64,000 nt of DNA, from contig JAUJPP010000007.1 of NCBI GenBank assembly GCA_030562195.1, forward strand, positions 21,139,769 to 21,203,768, written 5' to 3'. The DNA comes from Nipponacmea schrenckii (taxonomy: Eukaryota; Mollusca; Gastropoda; Lottiidae). The translations under genes and the position numbers were made by a program. Under the pieces are notes generated by a model. The model was not told the DNA's origin. It made no database searches and saw nothing but the letters and a program-made list of their open reading frames with translations. Positions 1 through 15,600 of the stretch are shown piece by piece (position 1 is the stretch's first letter; each line of letters opens with the position of its first letter).

Positions 1-3000
1 ATTACTAACAGGACCTGCACAGTGATCATTGCAGAGTAGAGATTTGGACATTGATATAAACGTTAAAAATCAATAACAATTTACCACTAACCTGTTGGCA
101 TTATTTTCTTCCAATAATCTGTCCAGTTTAAAGTGACCCTGGGTGTATGTGAATAACATTGTAATAATGAACGGAATATACCAGCAATAACAAACTTCAC
201 TATCAAATGACACATTGTTATTGATAATGGAAACCTATAGGACTGAAATCAAAGGAAAATTACTCTAATATTTTTGACAGTAGGCCTACCATAATTTCAT
301 CATACTAAAATATGAAAAAAAGGAAAATGGAGTTCCTCCAGATATCTATTGTAGTCTAGGGAAAGAAGGAAATTGGATGTTTGTGCAGATAACAGATAAA
401 GTTTGAGTGTTATCTTATATAATCACTATTTGTGTCTTCATGTATAATAGACTAAATCAAATTAAACTATAGCAGCTTAGAATTACTTACATGTATAAAT
501 CTCTGGTTATAGAAAGTCAAACTGATTGAGAAAAAGTAATAAAATAAAATCAAACATCCAGTTGTGAATAATTGAGTAATGAATGAACGTGAGCAGACAG
601 ATCTTTTTACTAATCTGGCTTTAGGTTCCACCACATCTTGTATCAGATGTCTTGTCAGTTTCCTATCTTTCATAATATCCTACAACCTTTTCTTTCAAGC
701 CATATTACTTTTTATAATAATAACTGAAACAGAAATACAAAAGTTTCTATTACAAGGTAATATACAGGTAGTGAATTGGGGAACGATATAAATAATGGTG
801 ATGTAAACATAATGTTACCTTGCCTGGCATCCAAGTTTAGCCTTTCAATCAAACCAAACAACATTTTAAAAACTCACACAGTAGCCCAACACCATCGCAA
901 TATTCCTAAACATTCACTGTGATATTTTTTGACAGTAGGCCTACTGTAGGAATACTACAGTCTTTAAAATTGACATTAAATTTAAAGTCCAAAACTAGGT
1001 TAATAAATTATATTCATCAATTGATCTTACCAGGTGCAAGGACGAAAAAATAGAATCTTTTTAAATATAAGGTAATATATTCATGAAACTAAGTGTTATT
1101 CAAAATTTCTTAGTTCAATAATGGATTATAACTTTTTGGGATTCATTAAATTATCACTAGGCCTATATTGGCAAGAGCAATTCTGTTTCATAGTTTTGAC
1201 ACCACTGATGAGTAAAAACTCTTAGCAAGCAACTTGCGACTTTTGCTCAGATAGTGCTTTAACATCATTAAACACTGTAGTAAATTTTAAATAATGAGAC
1301 AAGTTGACAAAAAATATTAACCGCTTAACCTAAATATTGGTTACCGATTTTGCAGATGTTTGACTGTTTGTCTTGTGTGTTACCACTTGATTTGAGTAGA
1401 TTTGTTATAGTTTAAAACGAAACAACTTACTATTACACCGTCGTAGACGTTGTGTATTTCAGTGAGATACAGTCTAACAAGACTGAATCATAGTCCAGAT
1501 TCAACTTTTGTTTTGTTATTTATAATACTGACGTTTACTCTTCTGCAGAAATTTTATAAAGATTTTGACGTGTAATCAATGAAGACTTAATCTGTCCAGA
1601 CGTAAATTTAAGGATAAGTTAATTGAATGACTGGACAACCAAAAACACACAGAAATCCAAATTTTGTAGAAATCGGTTTCTGCAATTTAATATTTCAACA
1701 GTGGTAAATTAATCCGAACGGAAACAATTTGAAAAATTGTGAACAGCTTAGATGAATTGAAGATGATGTCCAGTAAAGAAGTCGCCAGGGCGAAATTTGA
1801 AATCGGAAAATTCCTATATAATTATAAACACATAATAATGATATAATCGGGAACAACTGCTTTTAATTTCATATAACTGGGTATATTGTTGAGTTCCACC
1901 CAACCATTTAGTCCCCCCATTAGGAATTATTGCTAATCCTAAGAGTAAGAAAAGGAATTTTCACAGTTGGCAGTGGGGCTTATTTAATATGCTTATATTC
2001 TTGTATCACTTTATCTGGTATCAGCAAATAGATCTACACATATAGGCCTACAAGCTTCTGGTGATTCATATATGGCATAATTCACTTACATTTGGTGAAA
2101 AATATTATAGGTAAAAATCGGGTGATAATTCTGTTATTTATATAATTCAAAACTATCAATATTATCTTTATCTTAAATTATGAGGGGAATCAGGTCATAC
2201 ATTCTGTAGTTTTTAATTAAAAATAAATTATTGCCTAATTTTCACCGTGAAATTTAAAGTTTTTTGGATTAAAAACTAAAGCATTTATCAATGAATTTTC
2301 CCCAAGATGAAAATTTAAGTGAATTATGTTGTATGTGAACCATCCTACAAGCATGTTTAAATCCTCAACACCAGTAGTTCACTTCAAGTTAGGTAGTTCA
2401 AGTAGTAATGAAGACAATAAAAGCTTTTACATTGTTTACTGGTATTCCTAATCTACCTCAAAGTTAACTGGATATCTCATGCTTATGTGTGCAAATATTT
2501 TTGCAAGACTATTATCCTAGGTGGTTTATTTTGTAAAAGCTTTTCCAGAATGTGCATAAACAATCTTATAAATATTAAAAACAAAGTTTTATTGAGACAT
2601 TTTGTCAGTGTACTGAATAGTAAACAAGTCATACAATAATTTGTGCCCTTTATCAGTAGGAAATGGTTTAAGATAAATTATTCAATAAATGAATAAAAAA
2701 AAACATTATATGAAATCAGTATAAAAATATTCAAAAGTAACAACCCTTGTTACAATGAAAATCAGAAACCAAATACGTAACAACATTTTAAAAACATTTC
2801 TGTAAATAAAACACTGACACAAAATGTTGTCATGAAAATGTAACAATATCAAAATACTTTGAGGATGTTCGATTGACAAGTTTTGTACTTATAGGATCCA
2901 TGAAATCAAAAGGATGTTCAATAAAACAACTTATCCACATATAGATTTCAGAATGGTAGAGAAAGATATAGAAAGGAAAATTTTGAATGAAACATAATCT

Positions 3001-3600
3001 GGTTCTGTATTGTTTAATCGAGGTCAGAATTGGATTTAACAAACCTGTTCAAAATTTACCCATCTAAAAGAACAACTATTTAGAAGTTCCAATACCCTAA
3101 GGCATTAGGATTATTCCTTACATTAAAAACAACACATCATAATATAGAGGCGGGTCATAGTAACATGGAATAATGGAAATAAGAACACTTGTACATAATA
3201 AAGACATTCAAACAATCATTATTCTTAATAACAACAATCATATCAAAACATAAATACACCTAACTTCTGTCAAAACTTACATTCTTATACATAAACCCTG
3301 CAGAACACAAACCATTATCAAAAATAGTGATACATGTATTTACATTCATAACCAGTCATATAACCTCATAAAGTGCTGCACTGTTGATGTATGCATTGAG
3401 GATTTAAGACGTACAAATGTCTTTATAAGACAATACATACCTACAAAAGTGTATATTTCAAGAATCCCAACAAAAATAAAAATATAACTTATGTATGTTT
3501 TACAAATAAAAAAAACTCCCATCATGAAAATGAAATAAATGACATCTAACAACAATCAAATTGAACAGAAATAACAAAACAAAATACAAATAACGGATAT
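1..3600. other. AT-rich flank downstream of JARID2, no gene recognised
   Basis: No reading frame here resembles a known protein or links to others by splice signals; the open frames are 60-70 codons, as expected by chance in AT-rich DNA. The right part probably holds the 3' untranslated region of JARID2, which ends at 3601 on the minus strand. Reverse-strand AATAAA motifs occur near 2524 and 2588, but I cannot say which, if any, is used. Confidence 0.5.
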
Positions 3601-6600
3601 TTATTCAAATTTTCTTGATATTCTTCTTTTACTTGGGGTATCATTTAATTTCTTCTTTGTATTTTCTATAACCTGTTTTAATTCCTCCTGAAGTAGAGAG
3701 TACAAATTCTAGAATTATTGAGTTTCCAAAGTAAACTACCCCATCAATCAAGTTTAAATTTTTATGCAAGTTAATCAGCAGTTGAAGTTGACTCAAGGAT
3801 AAGACCCAAGACAAGAACATAAAAATAATAGAAATCTTACATCAGTGTATCTATATAGTAATCTCCAGGATTTCAAATTCTTCTTTTTTCCAAGATGTTG
3901 TAAAGCTTCTTTTAAACATAAAGTAGTTTTCTCAACATCATTTGTTACCTGAAGGTAGAGTTCAAAGTTCTTTCACTGGACAGAAATATGAATTGTTCTA
4001 TCATTATTTGTTCCCTTTGCAAACAATGCCAAACAAGAATTTCTTTTTTTCTGAGAGCAAGTACTGATATAGAATCTATTCTCACTTGTTCTTAGAAAGA
4101 AAGAAATTTATATCATAGATTCTGTTCAATATGACAAATGAATATATTCTATTCTATAGTGGAAGGAAATGAAATGGAGTTTTACATCCTATTCTTCTGC
4201 ACGTTCCAGGCTATTAGACATGCAACATCATGTAGTGTAAGTCTCCTCTATTTCTAACTGTCTTTAACATGCCCAGTCAGAAAACACTAGACACTCTTTC
4301 CATCTCTGCCCTCCAACCTGTATCACTTACAAGGGCAAGCCAGGTCGAAAAATCCAAAGGTATTTTCTCTACTGGGATTGCGCCCTGGACCTTCAGGTGT
4401 TTACTCACTAAGCCATCACAGCTCCCTTAATGTATGGAGAGAGATTTGTTTTCTTACCATAGATAAATAACAAATTTTCTTTGAGATATCACAGATATTT
4501 TCATCACATTCTAATAAATCTTGTTGACGTTTTCTTGGATATGTTGACATCATTATATCATCACATACAGCCATTCTCTCAAATATCTTTAATCCATTAT
4601 CATATAATTGTCTTCTTGAACTTATCTCTTCAGTACTGAAATATGCATAAACATAATGAATTTACAGTTTATAGAGCATAGGAACAAATTCAAGAGGTCA
4701 TCCATTGGTTACATGGTTATTAAATATATATACCCAAGCTGATCATGTATTGGTCAGTACAAAATGATGTAACACCTCTATTGTCATAAGTTTCATACAA
4801 TATTACTTAGGAATTCAGGGGGTAGGCCATTATTATTTCTGACACAAAGGTTTTAAGTATTAACATACCACTGATGTTTGAATGTATAATATCCACACCC
4901 AATCTAAGACTTTTAATTTGAAAAGTAATACAGGGATTTTTCAATTGCTGTTATGGTGAATAGGAGAGAAATTGAAAAATCCTTTGTTATTTTAAGTATT
5001 AGTAGTATTTCAAGTCAGAAGAATTTCAATTATAAACCACTAACAGAATACTTACATAATTTTTTCAAGATATTCAAAAGCCACAGATAAAATATCTTTA
5101 TCTGTAGAATCACTGGTGCATAGATTATATAACAAAGCATCCATAGAAAATAATTCTCTTTCAAAACTTCCATTTAAATCCTAAAATACATATTGATTTA
5201 GACTGTAATAGGTATAAATTAACTAAATCAAAACAGTCAAATAAACTTACAGAAAGTGAAAGTAAGCTTTGGGTAACAAACACTACCTTGATAGAATAAA
5301 CAAATGCCATTAATATCATAGTTAAGTTACAATCGTTCATAATGACAAGGGAAACACCAAGCAGTATGCAATGATGGAAACATTACTAAGTTCTATACAA
5401 TTTACCTTTGCTGCCTGTATACCATGAGGTAACCAATTAGTAGTAGCATAATGAGCTGATTCAGAGACATTATAACCACAACTAACAGTAGCTGTAAATG
5501 ACTTATCAAATATGACAACAAATTCTTGTGGTTTCTGAATACATTTACCAACTGATACATCTTTTTCTAGTAGTAATTCTGGCTTTATCTACAATATCAA
5601 AAGAAGTGACTTCAACAGGTCAAATTCTTCATTTTCTATCAAACAATGTCAAATATAAACATATTAAATTTAGGCTATTAGCAGATAATTGACAAAATGA
5701 CATGAAATTTGATAATTTAAGGCACTGACCATTACAACATCTTCTTTTAGCCATTGAGGATCTTCACTGATTAAATCTGGGGTTAATTCTAACATAGCTT
5801 CCTTTAGTTTAGATTCATGTTGTTTTGATACAGCATACCTAGAAATAGAACATCTTAGTAACCTTGTGTACAAGTCTATATATATATACAGTATAGATAA
5901 AACATCACTGAAAAAACTTCTGCAGATTTTACACACATTCTGTCAGTGTAATGTTAGGTACATTCAGGATGAGAGAGAGTAATAATAAAACATTGGTTAA
6001 TTCCATAAAAATTTAAACTTACCATACTATATCAGCACCAGTATGTAAATATTGTATATATGGTAAATTATGGGGGTTACAACTCCAACAAGATGTAGCA
6101 AATAACATACCAATATGTAATGTAGGTATAGTTGTACCTGAAATATAATATATCAATTATTATTGTTATCTGGTTTTACTGATGTGAGGTTATTCTACTA
6201 CAATAATTATATGCGATATAAATTAGACTTTGATCTAGACACATTATCATTTTACCCCCAATAACTAGGCATTACTTAAAAAAAAGTTCAAACTCTTTTA
6301 GGCTACATTCAAGTACTGAAAGTTGATTTGAAAACTTACCCGTAATTGGCCCTAAAACCTTTAACAATGATTTAGAATTTTGTGGCAAATTATTCAAATT
6401 CCAACTATGCCTGAAAAAAAGATTACAAAAAGTATGAAATGAGTTATATGACAATTAAATCAATTCTAGAGATATGGTTATATACAATTCATTTGATTTT
6501 TTGCGCCTGTCTCCTTAAAGTAAGTTTTTGTCAGTAAAAAAGTAAAATGTAAAGATATATGAAGATGTACCTTGTATAAGAGTTGTCATGCCTTGTTGGG

Positions 6601-9600
6601 AAGGCTGTACCTTGTGTTTTAGTATTAACATGACCACACTGAACTACAACATGTTTTTTACCTTCTTCTAATATCTTCCAATATTCATTCTAGAAAACAG
6701 CAGATACAGATCAAATAGACATATTATTGATGGCACAGATCAATACTTATTTATACATTGATGAACAAATTTGAATGCAAAGATTATTGTTTATTAAAGA
6801 AAATTCAAGATCAAGTTCTCAACTGAATTGTCATACACAAAGCAAGTGTTCTACATATACCGGTATATATGCTTACAGTTTAAATGATGGCCATACAAAT
6901 AATTTGTGAAAAAACTGTCCAATTTGTGTCCAACTTTTACTCAATGATTCACAGAAAAGGGTTGTATATTTTGCCCATCAGATAACAGTCAGTCAGAAAA
7001 TAGAACTGGTATCTTCACTATAAAACTTCAAAAAGTATCAACTATATTCAGTAAATTACTTCAGTATTAAACAACAGTTGGTATAATATTACCTACCTCC
7101 ATTTGTTCAACAGATGGTTCATCTTTAAACCACATAGAATGAACATTTCGAGCTATTCTAATAAAGGAACTTAATGGACTAGATTTACCCTAGAAAATGT
7201 AAGTTATAAGTTTATGGACAGATGTGTCTTCATTTTTATAGGCTTATTATATATGCTTGACATTTAGATGGTACCAGAGCCATATAGACTGAGAGCACCC
7301 ACATCTTAACTTTCTCTTGTTTCCCCAATTGGTGAACATTTTTTGCCACCCATGAAACCACTCCTTGTCATATTTATAGCTGAAAATTTGGCACAAATTG
7401 ATGGTTAATCAAATATCACAATTTAAGTACTTCCAACACCCTTGGACATATCTGATCTCATTTTGACTGGATACAGTAAACTGATCTTTGAAAAGTAATA
7501 CCAACCTTTACAACACCATCATCTATTTCATTCATATCTTCTTTCTTCTGTTTCTCTGCTAAAACTTGTTGTTTCACTTTACGTTTTTCTTCAGGACTTA
7601 ATGTATCATAGGGTAATAAATATTTACAATAAGCATCAAATAGTTTGGTACCTCGGTCAACTGCCTGGAATTCAAAAGTCTGTGATGCTATAAATATCAA
7701 AATAACTGGTATTGATAATGACAGATTATCAATTTATCACCTAGATAGACGACCAGACATAATGGATTTAATTTGAAATGATGATGAGAAATAGTAACAT
7801 TATGCCGATGGTCACATTTTGGTCAATGGTATTATAATATTAGACATATCCTTATTGATTTGCAGTAAAATAATCTGGAATTCTTAAAAGATCAGGTTGT
7901 AAAGACCATTGTCTTACCATTTTAGGAATGTTGATAAGATCGGCTATTTTAATCCATTTTTTCTTATCTATAACATTCTGCATTCCACCATGATCTTGTA
8001 TTATTTGAGATAATTTAGGTAAATCTAAATCTACACTTCCGATCTGTCCAAATATAAAGTTTGAAGATTTGGTTTCAAATCTTGACAATGTCATAAAATT
8101 ACAAACTTAGTATGTACTGCAGATGCAATGTTAGGTTCTATTTCCTATTGAATAAATAATGCAAACTGTATTAATATCGAATGGTGACCCATCTGAAAAT
8201 ACCAAACTTTTTCCTCTGCAGTAGAAACTTGACTGAAGCTTGGTATGCTACAAGCTAACGTGTACAAAATACAAAATAACGTATTTGCATACTCATAGTC
8301 ATTCTATTTCATTATAATGACAGGGTTAACTTACCTTTGGAATGGAGTCAAAATCTACACCATTATTCTTTAAATATTTTAATATGCATTCTGTTTTCTC
8401 AACATTTGGACCCCATCTAAAGAAAATAAATCAATAGTATAACAGTTGAAGCGAATACTAAAATTGATATGAATATTTAGTTGGAACATTATATGCATTG
8501 AGAATATTATCAATTATGAAAACAATTACATACCGTTTATAAAGTCTGTGTATATATTGAACTTGTGCTGTAAATCTCATATCATCATTAATTCTACAAT
8601 CAGGCTAAAAAATATAATTCATAATATATACATTTCACTCTGATTTGCATTTTTAAATAAATCATTTATATAAATCATTAATCGCCTAAATTCAAAGATA
8701 TATATATTACATCAATAATAGTTTTACAATAATAGTCAGTATAAGTATTTATATCAACTAACCTTCCAACTTGGTGGTGGTACTATTTTACACATTCCAA
8801 AAGGTTCAGCAGCAGATCTGATACTTTCTATATAAGTTAGTGGATCACGAAACTCTTGATCAGTTGGGTGATACACTGGTATATCTACCAGCATCTCTGA
8901 TTTCAAGTTAGCTCTACACTCTGGAGGATTTCTTTTAGGCGATACTGATAAATAAACAAAAAGCAAATTAATAGCAATATATAAATGAAAAGCATAAAAT
9001 TTGGTACTATATTCAGTATTCAATTTAACAGGATCCATTTAAGTAACTAATTTGACTAATTGTATAAATAAAATTAAATATAGAGGCTTATGGTTAAAAC
9101 ATCTAAAAATCTGACCTTAACATACCTGAAGTTTTGCGAGTTGATCTGAGAGAAGTTTTATTGGTACTGGGACTTCCCCTGATTCTAAAAGTTTTATTTG
9201 TCCCATGATCTACAGATTTACTACGTACATTATTGTCTTTAGTATCACTACTAGTAGACTTTACATGGCGTCTTTTTTCTATCATATTAGAAAGTTTTTT
9301 TTGTTCTTTAACTGAGGATTTCTTTAAAGTATTCATGGCTGCTATTTTCCTTTTTGTTGCTAATTTCCCTGCAGAAGTTAATTTTTTGGCAGATTTCTGT
9401 AAAAATACAGAACGCCGTGTGGACATGGCCATTCCAAAAGATTTTTTATTTTTAGATCCTTTAGGCCTACCACGTTTTTTATTGTCTGAATCCAGGTCAT
9501 CGATAAGACCAAACACTTCTTCATCATCAATTTCATGATCACTTCCATAATGCTGTAACCTCCTTTGATGTGTCAAAGATTTAACACGAGAACTGCTGCG

Positions 9601-12600
9601 TCGCTTTGGTATTTTTCTTGAAGGAGAACATCTAGAATCAAGACTTTCTGATCTTGACTTGATCGCTCTCTTGCCTCGTAATCCACTATCTAAGGAAAGG
9701 GTTAATGAATCTGATGCACTGGACCTTCTACTGGGTCTAACTCCACTTGTTTTACCATCAACGTCTTCTGATTTCATTCTTCGCTTTCTTAACGGTTCTG
9801 ATTTATCAGATGACTTCTTTTCCTACAGAATGTCAAAATAAAAATTTTAATACATCTTTTTAGAAAGTAGCTAAACAAACTTCCACAGAAAATGTATTCA
9901 AAAAGATTAATACAGAGAGGGAAATTGCATGATAGTAATTTGTTATACACACAATAATATTTAAGTAACATCTAAATGCTAAAAAAAAATATGTAGAAGG
10001 CTAACAAGCTGATCAATGGCTGAAGCAGACTCCTCACCTATCTAAGACAATTAATGAAAACACATGCAGTGATACCTGAGTTAGAATAGGGTGAGATAGA
10101 ATAGGAGGAGAAGGTAGAAGTAAAAATGGTTCACTATCTCCAATGGTAACTTTCTTTAGTTTGGTAAAATACTGGTGATCATATGAACTCTTTTCCATTG
10201 GAGTCTCTTGAATATTTATATTCATTAAATCTCTGGGTTTTTGGGTGTTATCATTCCTGCAGCTAAGATCTTTTGCATCAGTAATATTCTCAGTTGTTAG
10301 TTTCGCTGACTTTCTTGAATCCCTGCTTATATTACTTCCTACGTTTACAACTTCATGAGATGACTTTCCAATACAAGAATAATGTGGTAGTTCTTGTAAG
10401 GATCTATAAATAGACAGAGGTGGGGCAGGCAGTGGTGTGAACTGTGCTGTAGCTTTAATTGGACAAATATTATAAGTTATATTAGCTTTATAATATTTTT
10501 CTTCTTCTGTGTCTTTACCATCCCCTGATTCAATCTCTCTATCCCTGGACTGAAATGCTGGTAGATCATAACAACCAGATCCAGCAAACACGGGTGAACA
10601 GGGGCCATCTTTGATAATCAACTCATCTTGGATAGATTCATCAATTTCTGTTTGTTTATCAATAACTTTAACCTGACCAGACTCTGTTTCTATAAACATC
10701 ATTTGCCATTCTGTTTCTTGTTTACTCAGAGATCCCTTCTTCAAACACGGAGAATCTTGTGTACTATCACTCATATCTTTATCTAGACTATCTGAATGAG
10801 TTAACTCGTGTAAAAGGCCACCATCTCTTACAATGGGCAACTCATCCATGCTTTTGGAAGATTTATCATTTTCAAAGGTAAGAATAAATTGAGCTGGAGG
10901 TGATTTGTACTCTATTTCAGGATCAGTGATATCCAAATCTTCAGTACTATTAAAGGATATAGCAGCATCAGTTACTGGAGAGTTACAATGATTATAGAAA
11001 GATATATTCATCAATCCACTTTCAAACTCTTCATAACTAAATACTTCATTTTCATTATTATGATTTTCCTTATCACAGGCCTCAGCAGTATTCATTTTAT
11101 TTGCTTGTTGTAATTTTTCTAAATCTTTGGAAATTGACCCAAGTGATTCGTGAATTTTTTCTGATGTATAAGAACTATCACAGCCACTCTCAGCTAAAAA
11201 CCTTCTTCTCAATCTCGTTTCTTTGCCTCTACTTCTCTGAACAAAGAATGGTTCTTGACTGTGATCTGTAAACTGTACACAACTAGACTGATGTGAGTTA
11301 CAAAATGAAGTAATATCTGATGATCCTAGATCAGTAAAAGGAGAACATAATTGTGAACTAGGCATGCTGTTTTCTGGGGAACAAGTTTCAAAATACTGGC
11401 CTTGTCCAAAAGATTCTCTCCTTTTTTTGAAATTTCTATAATCAGTGTATGGTGAATAAGGCAGTGAATCAATACAACTCGTTGTAGATATATTGATCTT
11501 CTTTTCAGTTCCATAATCACTGTATGATGAATAAGGAAGCTGGCTTGTTTTGTTTTGAGAAATTTCTTCAGGTCTAACTTGATCGAGTGACATTATATTG
11601 TTGTATGTAAGCCTATCTGCAGGTATCTCTTCAAGCAAGTTGTTAAAATATTTTTTTTCTGATGAATTGATTTTAAGATTTCCTGTGACTATTTTCAAAT
11701 CAGTGTCACAAGAGATGGTGTTTGTTTTTTGTGTCTTAATTTGAGTTAGATTGGATTTAGTATTACTTATTCCATATTTGAAGGAATTATCATCATCTAA
11801 AGATGGTGTTATATTAGTTTCCTCAAATTGACGAAAACCTGACAAACTTTCTGGTAAATCTTCTACATTAGTTAACTTCTGATCTATCTTCAAGCCGCTA
11901 TCATCATTCATATTTATCTGACAGTCCAATACTTTTTTATGTTCAGTCTTTGATACTAAAGGTTCAGTTTTGTCATTGAGAAGCTTTGATAAAAGAGTTG
12001 GCATGGTTTTCCCCAGTGATTCAGTTCTATTGTCACTATGATTTCTTACTTTCATCTCTTCTCTATCCTTACTATCATTCTTATTAAATCTCTTGTAGAA
12101 GTTTTTCTCCTGGTCTTCAGTTTCAGAATCTACTTGTAGGCTTTGGATTGATTGATCTGAAAATCTATCATGAGCTGTACTTGAGGAGTCACTGGGCTCA
12201 ATAACAGTAACTGAATCAAAATGAACCGATTTTTTCTCCGAATTTGTAGTAAGACAACATTTACAAGACTTCACCTAAAAAGTGTTTAGTGTATTAGAAA
12301 TAATGAGCAAACATTGCAGTTAATCATTTATATAGATATAAAGAACAGGAGCCTCATTCACAAAAACTTATCAATGCTAGTCATCTGATCACTAAAAATG
12401 ATTATAAACAAAATGCACCACAGTGTTTTATGGATTTTAATCAAGAATTTGAAAAGCAGGCCTCGAATTTTGACGCGAACGAAACGATCGTTCGCGTGTC
12501 GGTTACGCAAAGTCTAAATGGGCAGAACGAAAAATGGGTTACGTGAACTTTTGCCGTATAACAATAACAGTAAAACTGTCTCAAATCAGTTTTCAATCAG

Positions 12601-15600
12601 TAAAACTCATCGTGAAGGTGGCAGGATGTTAAACTATTTCATTTTCAATACGCTACTAATAAAAATTCCACATTGTTTTATGGCAGTAGTATTATCTAAC
12701 ACAGGATCATCGCGTGAACCAATGTTAGGAAGAAAAATTTATTATCCTCATTTCCGGGCCAATGTTAGGCCATGCATATGATAAATATTGTTTCTTTGTT
12801 ATTGTAGTACGGTAGGGCCTATGTAATGTAACTTTCATCTCTATTTGATCGTTTTATATAGATTTAATTGATTTTATTATTTCAATGACGTTTTGGTTTT
12901 ACTCTCACTTATTAAATTCAACAAACAATAGCTACTAAATAAATGTTACCTGTCAATAAAATATTATAAATACAAAAAAAGTTACATATCAGCTAGTTGT
13001 GATTAAACATTTATTAACTATTAGCCTAGAGTCGATCTTGTACTGTTGCCAGGGAAGCGGCCAGTTCAGTCACCTGTTAGAAAATGGCACAGCCAAATCG
13101 TAAACCAGAAAGCCTCACTGTTAAGACTTTCAATAAATGGTCATTCAATAAAGATTTTAAAATTGTTGAAATCGGCGATGATGGAAATATTGAAAAACTG
13201 GAATGTAAAGTATGTTCGACACACCTCTCAGATATCAGAAAGGAAGCCAACAGACGTGGAATCAAGGGGGCAGTCATGTCCGGAATACAGAATTATGCCG
13301 ATGGTGTAAGTTGTGTTCACAAAGGAAATATCTCGCGCCATATCAAATCAGATGGACTGCATGATTGGGCAAAATGAACGTTAACTCGCCATTCACCTAC
13401 CTACCATACACCACTAAACGACGTAACCGATTCACGTAACCGATCGGTTTCGCAAACGTTTGAGTCCGAACCGAACTTTCGGTTACGTGATGAAAATTAC
13501 CGTCAACGATTTTTCGTTTATGCTGGGGAAGCAAATTTCGAGGCCTGGAAAAGGGATGTCCAGAACCATCTGATTATATCTATATCTATCCATCTAAAAA
13601 ACGAAGTATATGACATGCTGAATATAAAATATACTAGATTACAGTTACATACAACAGACTATACAGCTTGACAACATAGAAAGGTGTTATTAAATAGAGA
13701 AGAATAATACCTCACCATAGTATGAAGCAAATGGCATATTTAAAGAAATCTACCACCAATTTATATGATCTAAATACCTTGATTTGTCTTCTTTTATTAT
13801 CTCTGCCAAAGATGTTTCTCTTAGAGCCAAGTTTTGAAGTCGAGGCAGATTTTAATAACACTGCTTCCTTTCTTTTAGGTGAATAATTAGAAAAACTTTT
13901 AGTTAATCGTTTGACACCTAGTCTTGGTTTGACTGATAATGAACTGTGTTTTCTACCAGAAGGTGATGATTTATCAGGAGTTGATAATAAAGAACGTGAA
14001 CGAGACGAGGGAGGTGTTTGTGCCAAACTTGATGCTTTACGAGATAAACCTTGTCTCAAAGAAACTATACCACGTGCTGTTTCTGGAGTACTGGCACTTG
14101 CTCTTGCTGCTTTCCTTAAGGCACTACTTATTCCACCATTTCTTGTACTCTGAAGATAAACAACAACTATATTTTTAAGGATAACAATTCTACCAGCTAG
14201 TCCTTGGCCAAACCTATGACTGAAGATGACTTATTCAAGGTCTTCGGAAGTTCATTTGCCAATCAAGATCTAAAGAGATACTATTTGTTTGATGATACGC
14301 TTGATCCAACTTTGCTACTAAGTCTTGTCTTATATTCAGGTAAATCAAGGCTTAAGTGGAAATATTATTGGAATCAAATGAGAGAAGTTTGTTTCTTCTA
14401 AAGAGTTGAAAATCTAACTAATTCTGCTAAAATCTGAAACAGTTTACATTGATGATAAGGCAGTAACAAGAGATTAAATTTTAGATTCAAACTCATGGTT
14501 TTTAATTGATATACGTAGTAATAGTTAAAAAAATAAAACCTGGCCTTACAGGAGAAGGTGTATGTAATTGATACAGTTCATCATTACTACTGGCACTAGA
14601 AGATTCTGGTGTTGATTCACGTGTAATTTCATCTCCTTTACCATCAAGGGTTGGTGGTTGTTTACATGAATTATTACTTTCAGCTTTACTTGATTCATTT
14701 GACTCATCTCCAGAATATTTGAGAAAATCTAAATGTGGTGGAAGAACTGATGTTCCTGCAATAGGAGTTGAAAATCAAAAAGAGTAATCAAATCTTCCCA
14801 AACATTAAGATATATATATGAGACACAAAAATTATAAAATCTTTCAGATTTGATTTCATTCATATTATGAAACATGGGACAATTGAGAAAAAACACTATT
14901 AAAGGTCATGACATATTTTATGCTTGCCAAATACAATAAACATAAGCAATATAAATTCTGTACATGAACCCCTCTTCAATAGAGTTTAATTTAAATAATG
15001 AAATAATTACCTCTCAAACAAAGGAATGTTATAAAATCTTCTGTTTTGGGAGTCTTAGGAAGAAGTTTAAAGGGTGATGTGACTGTTTTTACTGGAGTTG
15101 TGCTGGGGGTCACTGGTAGAGAACCTTGAGCAAACTTCCGTTGTGCATGAACCTTGGCTCTAAAAAAAAAGGTTCAAATTTGTCATAATAATTCTTTTCA
15201 ACAATTAAAAGCAAACATTAAGTAAAAAAGGCTCATATGGAATATATATTTCACTTAATTCATTACAATTGGTACTTTCTTTAAATATTGCAACATTGAA
15301 ATTAACTGCAAGTAGCTGACAAAAGAGACATGCTTGATAATACACATTGGTTGTATACCTGATAGGTTCTGATGTTGATGTAGCAGTTGTATTAGTACTA
15401 GTGTAAGACTTGACAGAATCTTGACTTGATTCATCCATACTTGTAGTTGTACTACTAGATGCTATGGTGCTTGTTCTGCGACTTGTTGTCTGTGAAGCCG
15501 ATGCTGACTGAGATCCATGTCTATTTCCAGAGTGCCTTTTATCTATTACTTTTTCATATGTATAAGTCACTTTTAATTTGGTTTCTTGAAGGGAAGCATA

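Noticed and set aside
579..791. Small frames at the left edge on both strands
   Set aside because: Overlapping short frames on opposite strands with no resemblance to proteins.
9233..9538. Plus-strand open frame of 101 codons
   Set aside because: It is antisense to JARID2 exon 7, a Lys/Ser-rich coding exon whose complement stays open by composition.
12518..12781. Plus-strand frame of 87 codons in the JARID2 intron
   Set aside because: It lies in the left part of the 1.09-kb DNA element, overlaps its subterminal motifs and resembles no protein.
14204..14401. Plus-strand frame starting [18 protein letters not shown]
   Set aside because: It looks protein-like at first but has no family match or splice context, and lies in a JARID2 intron.
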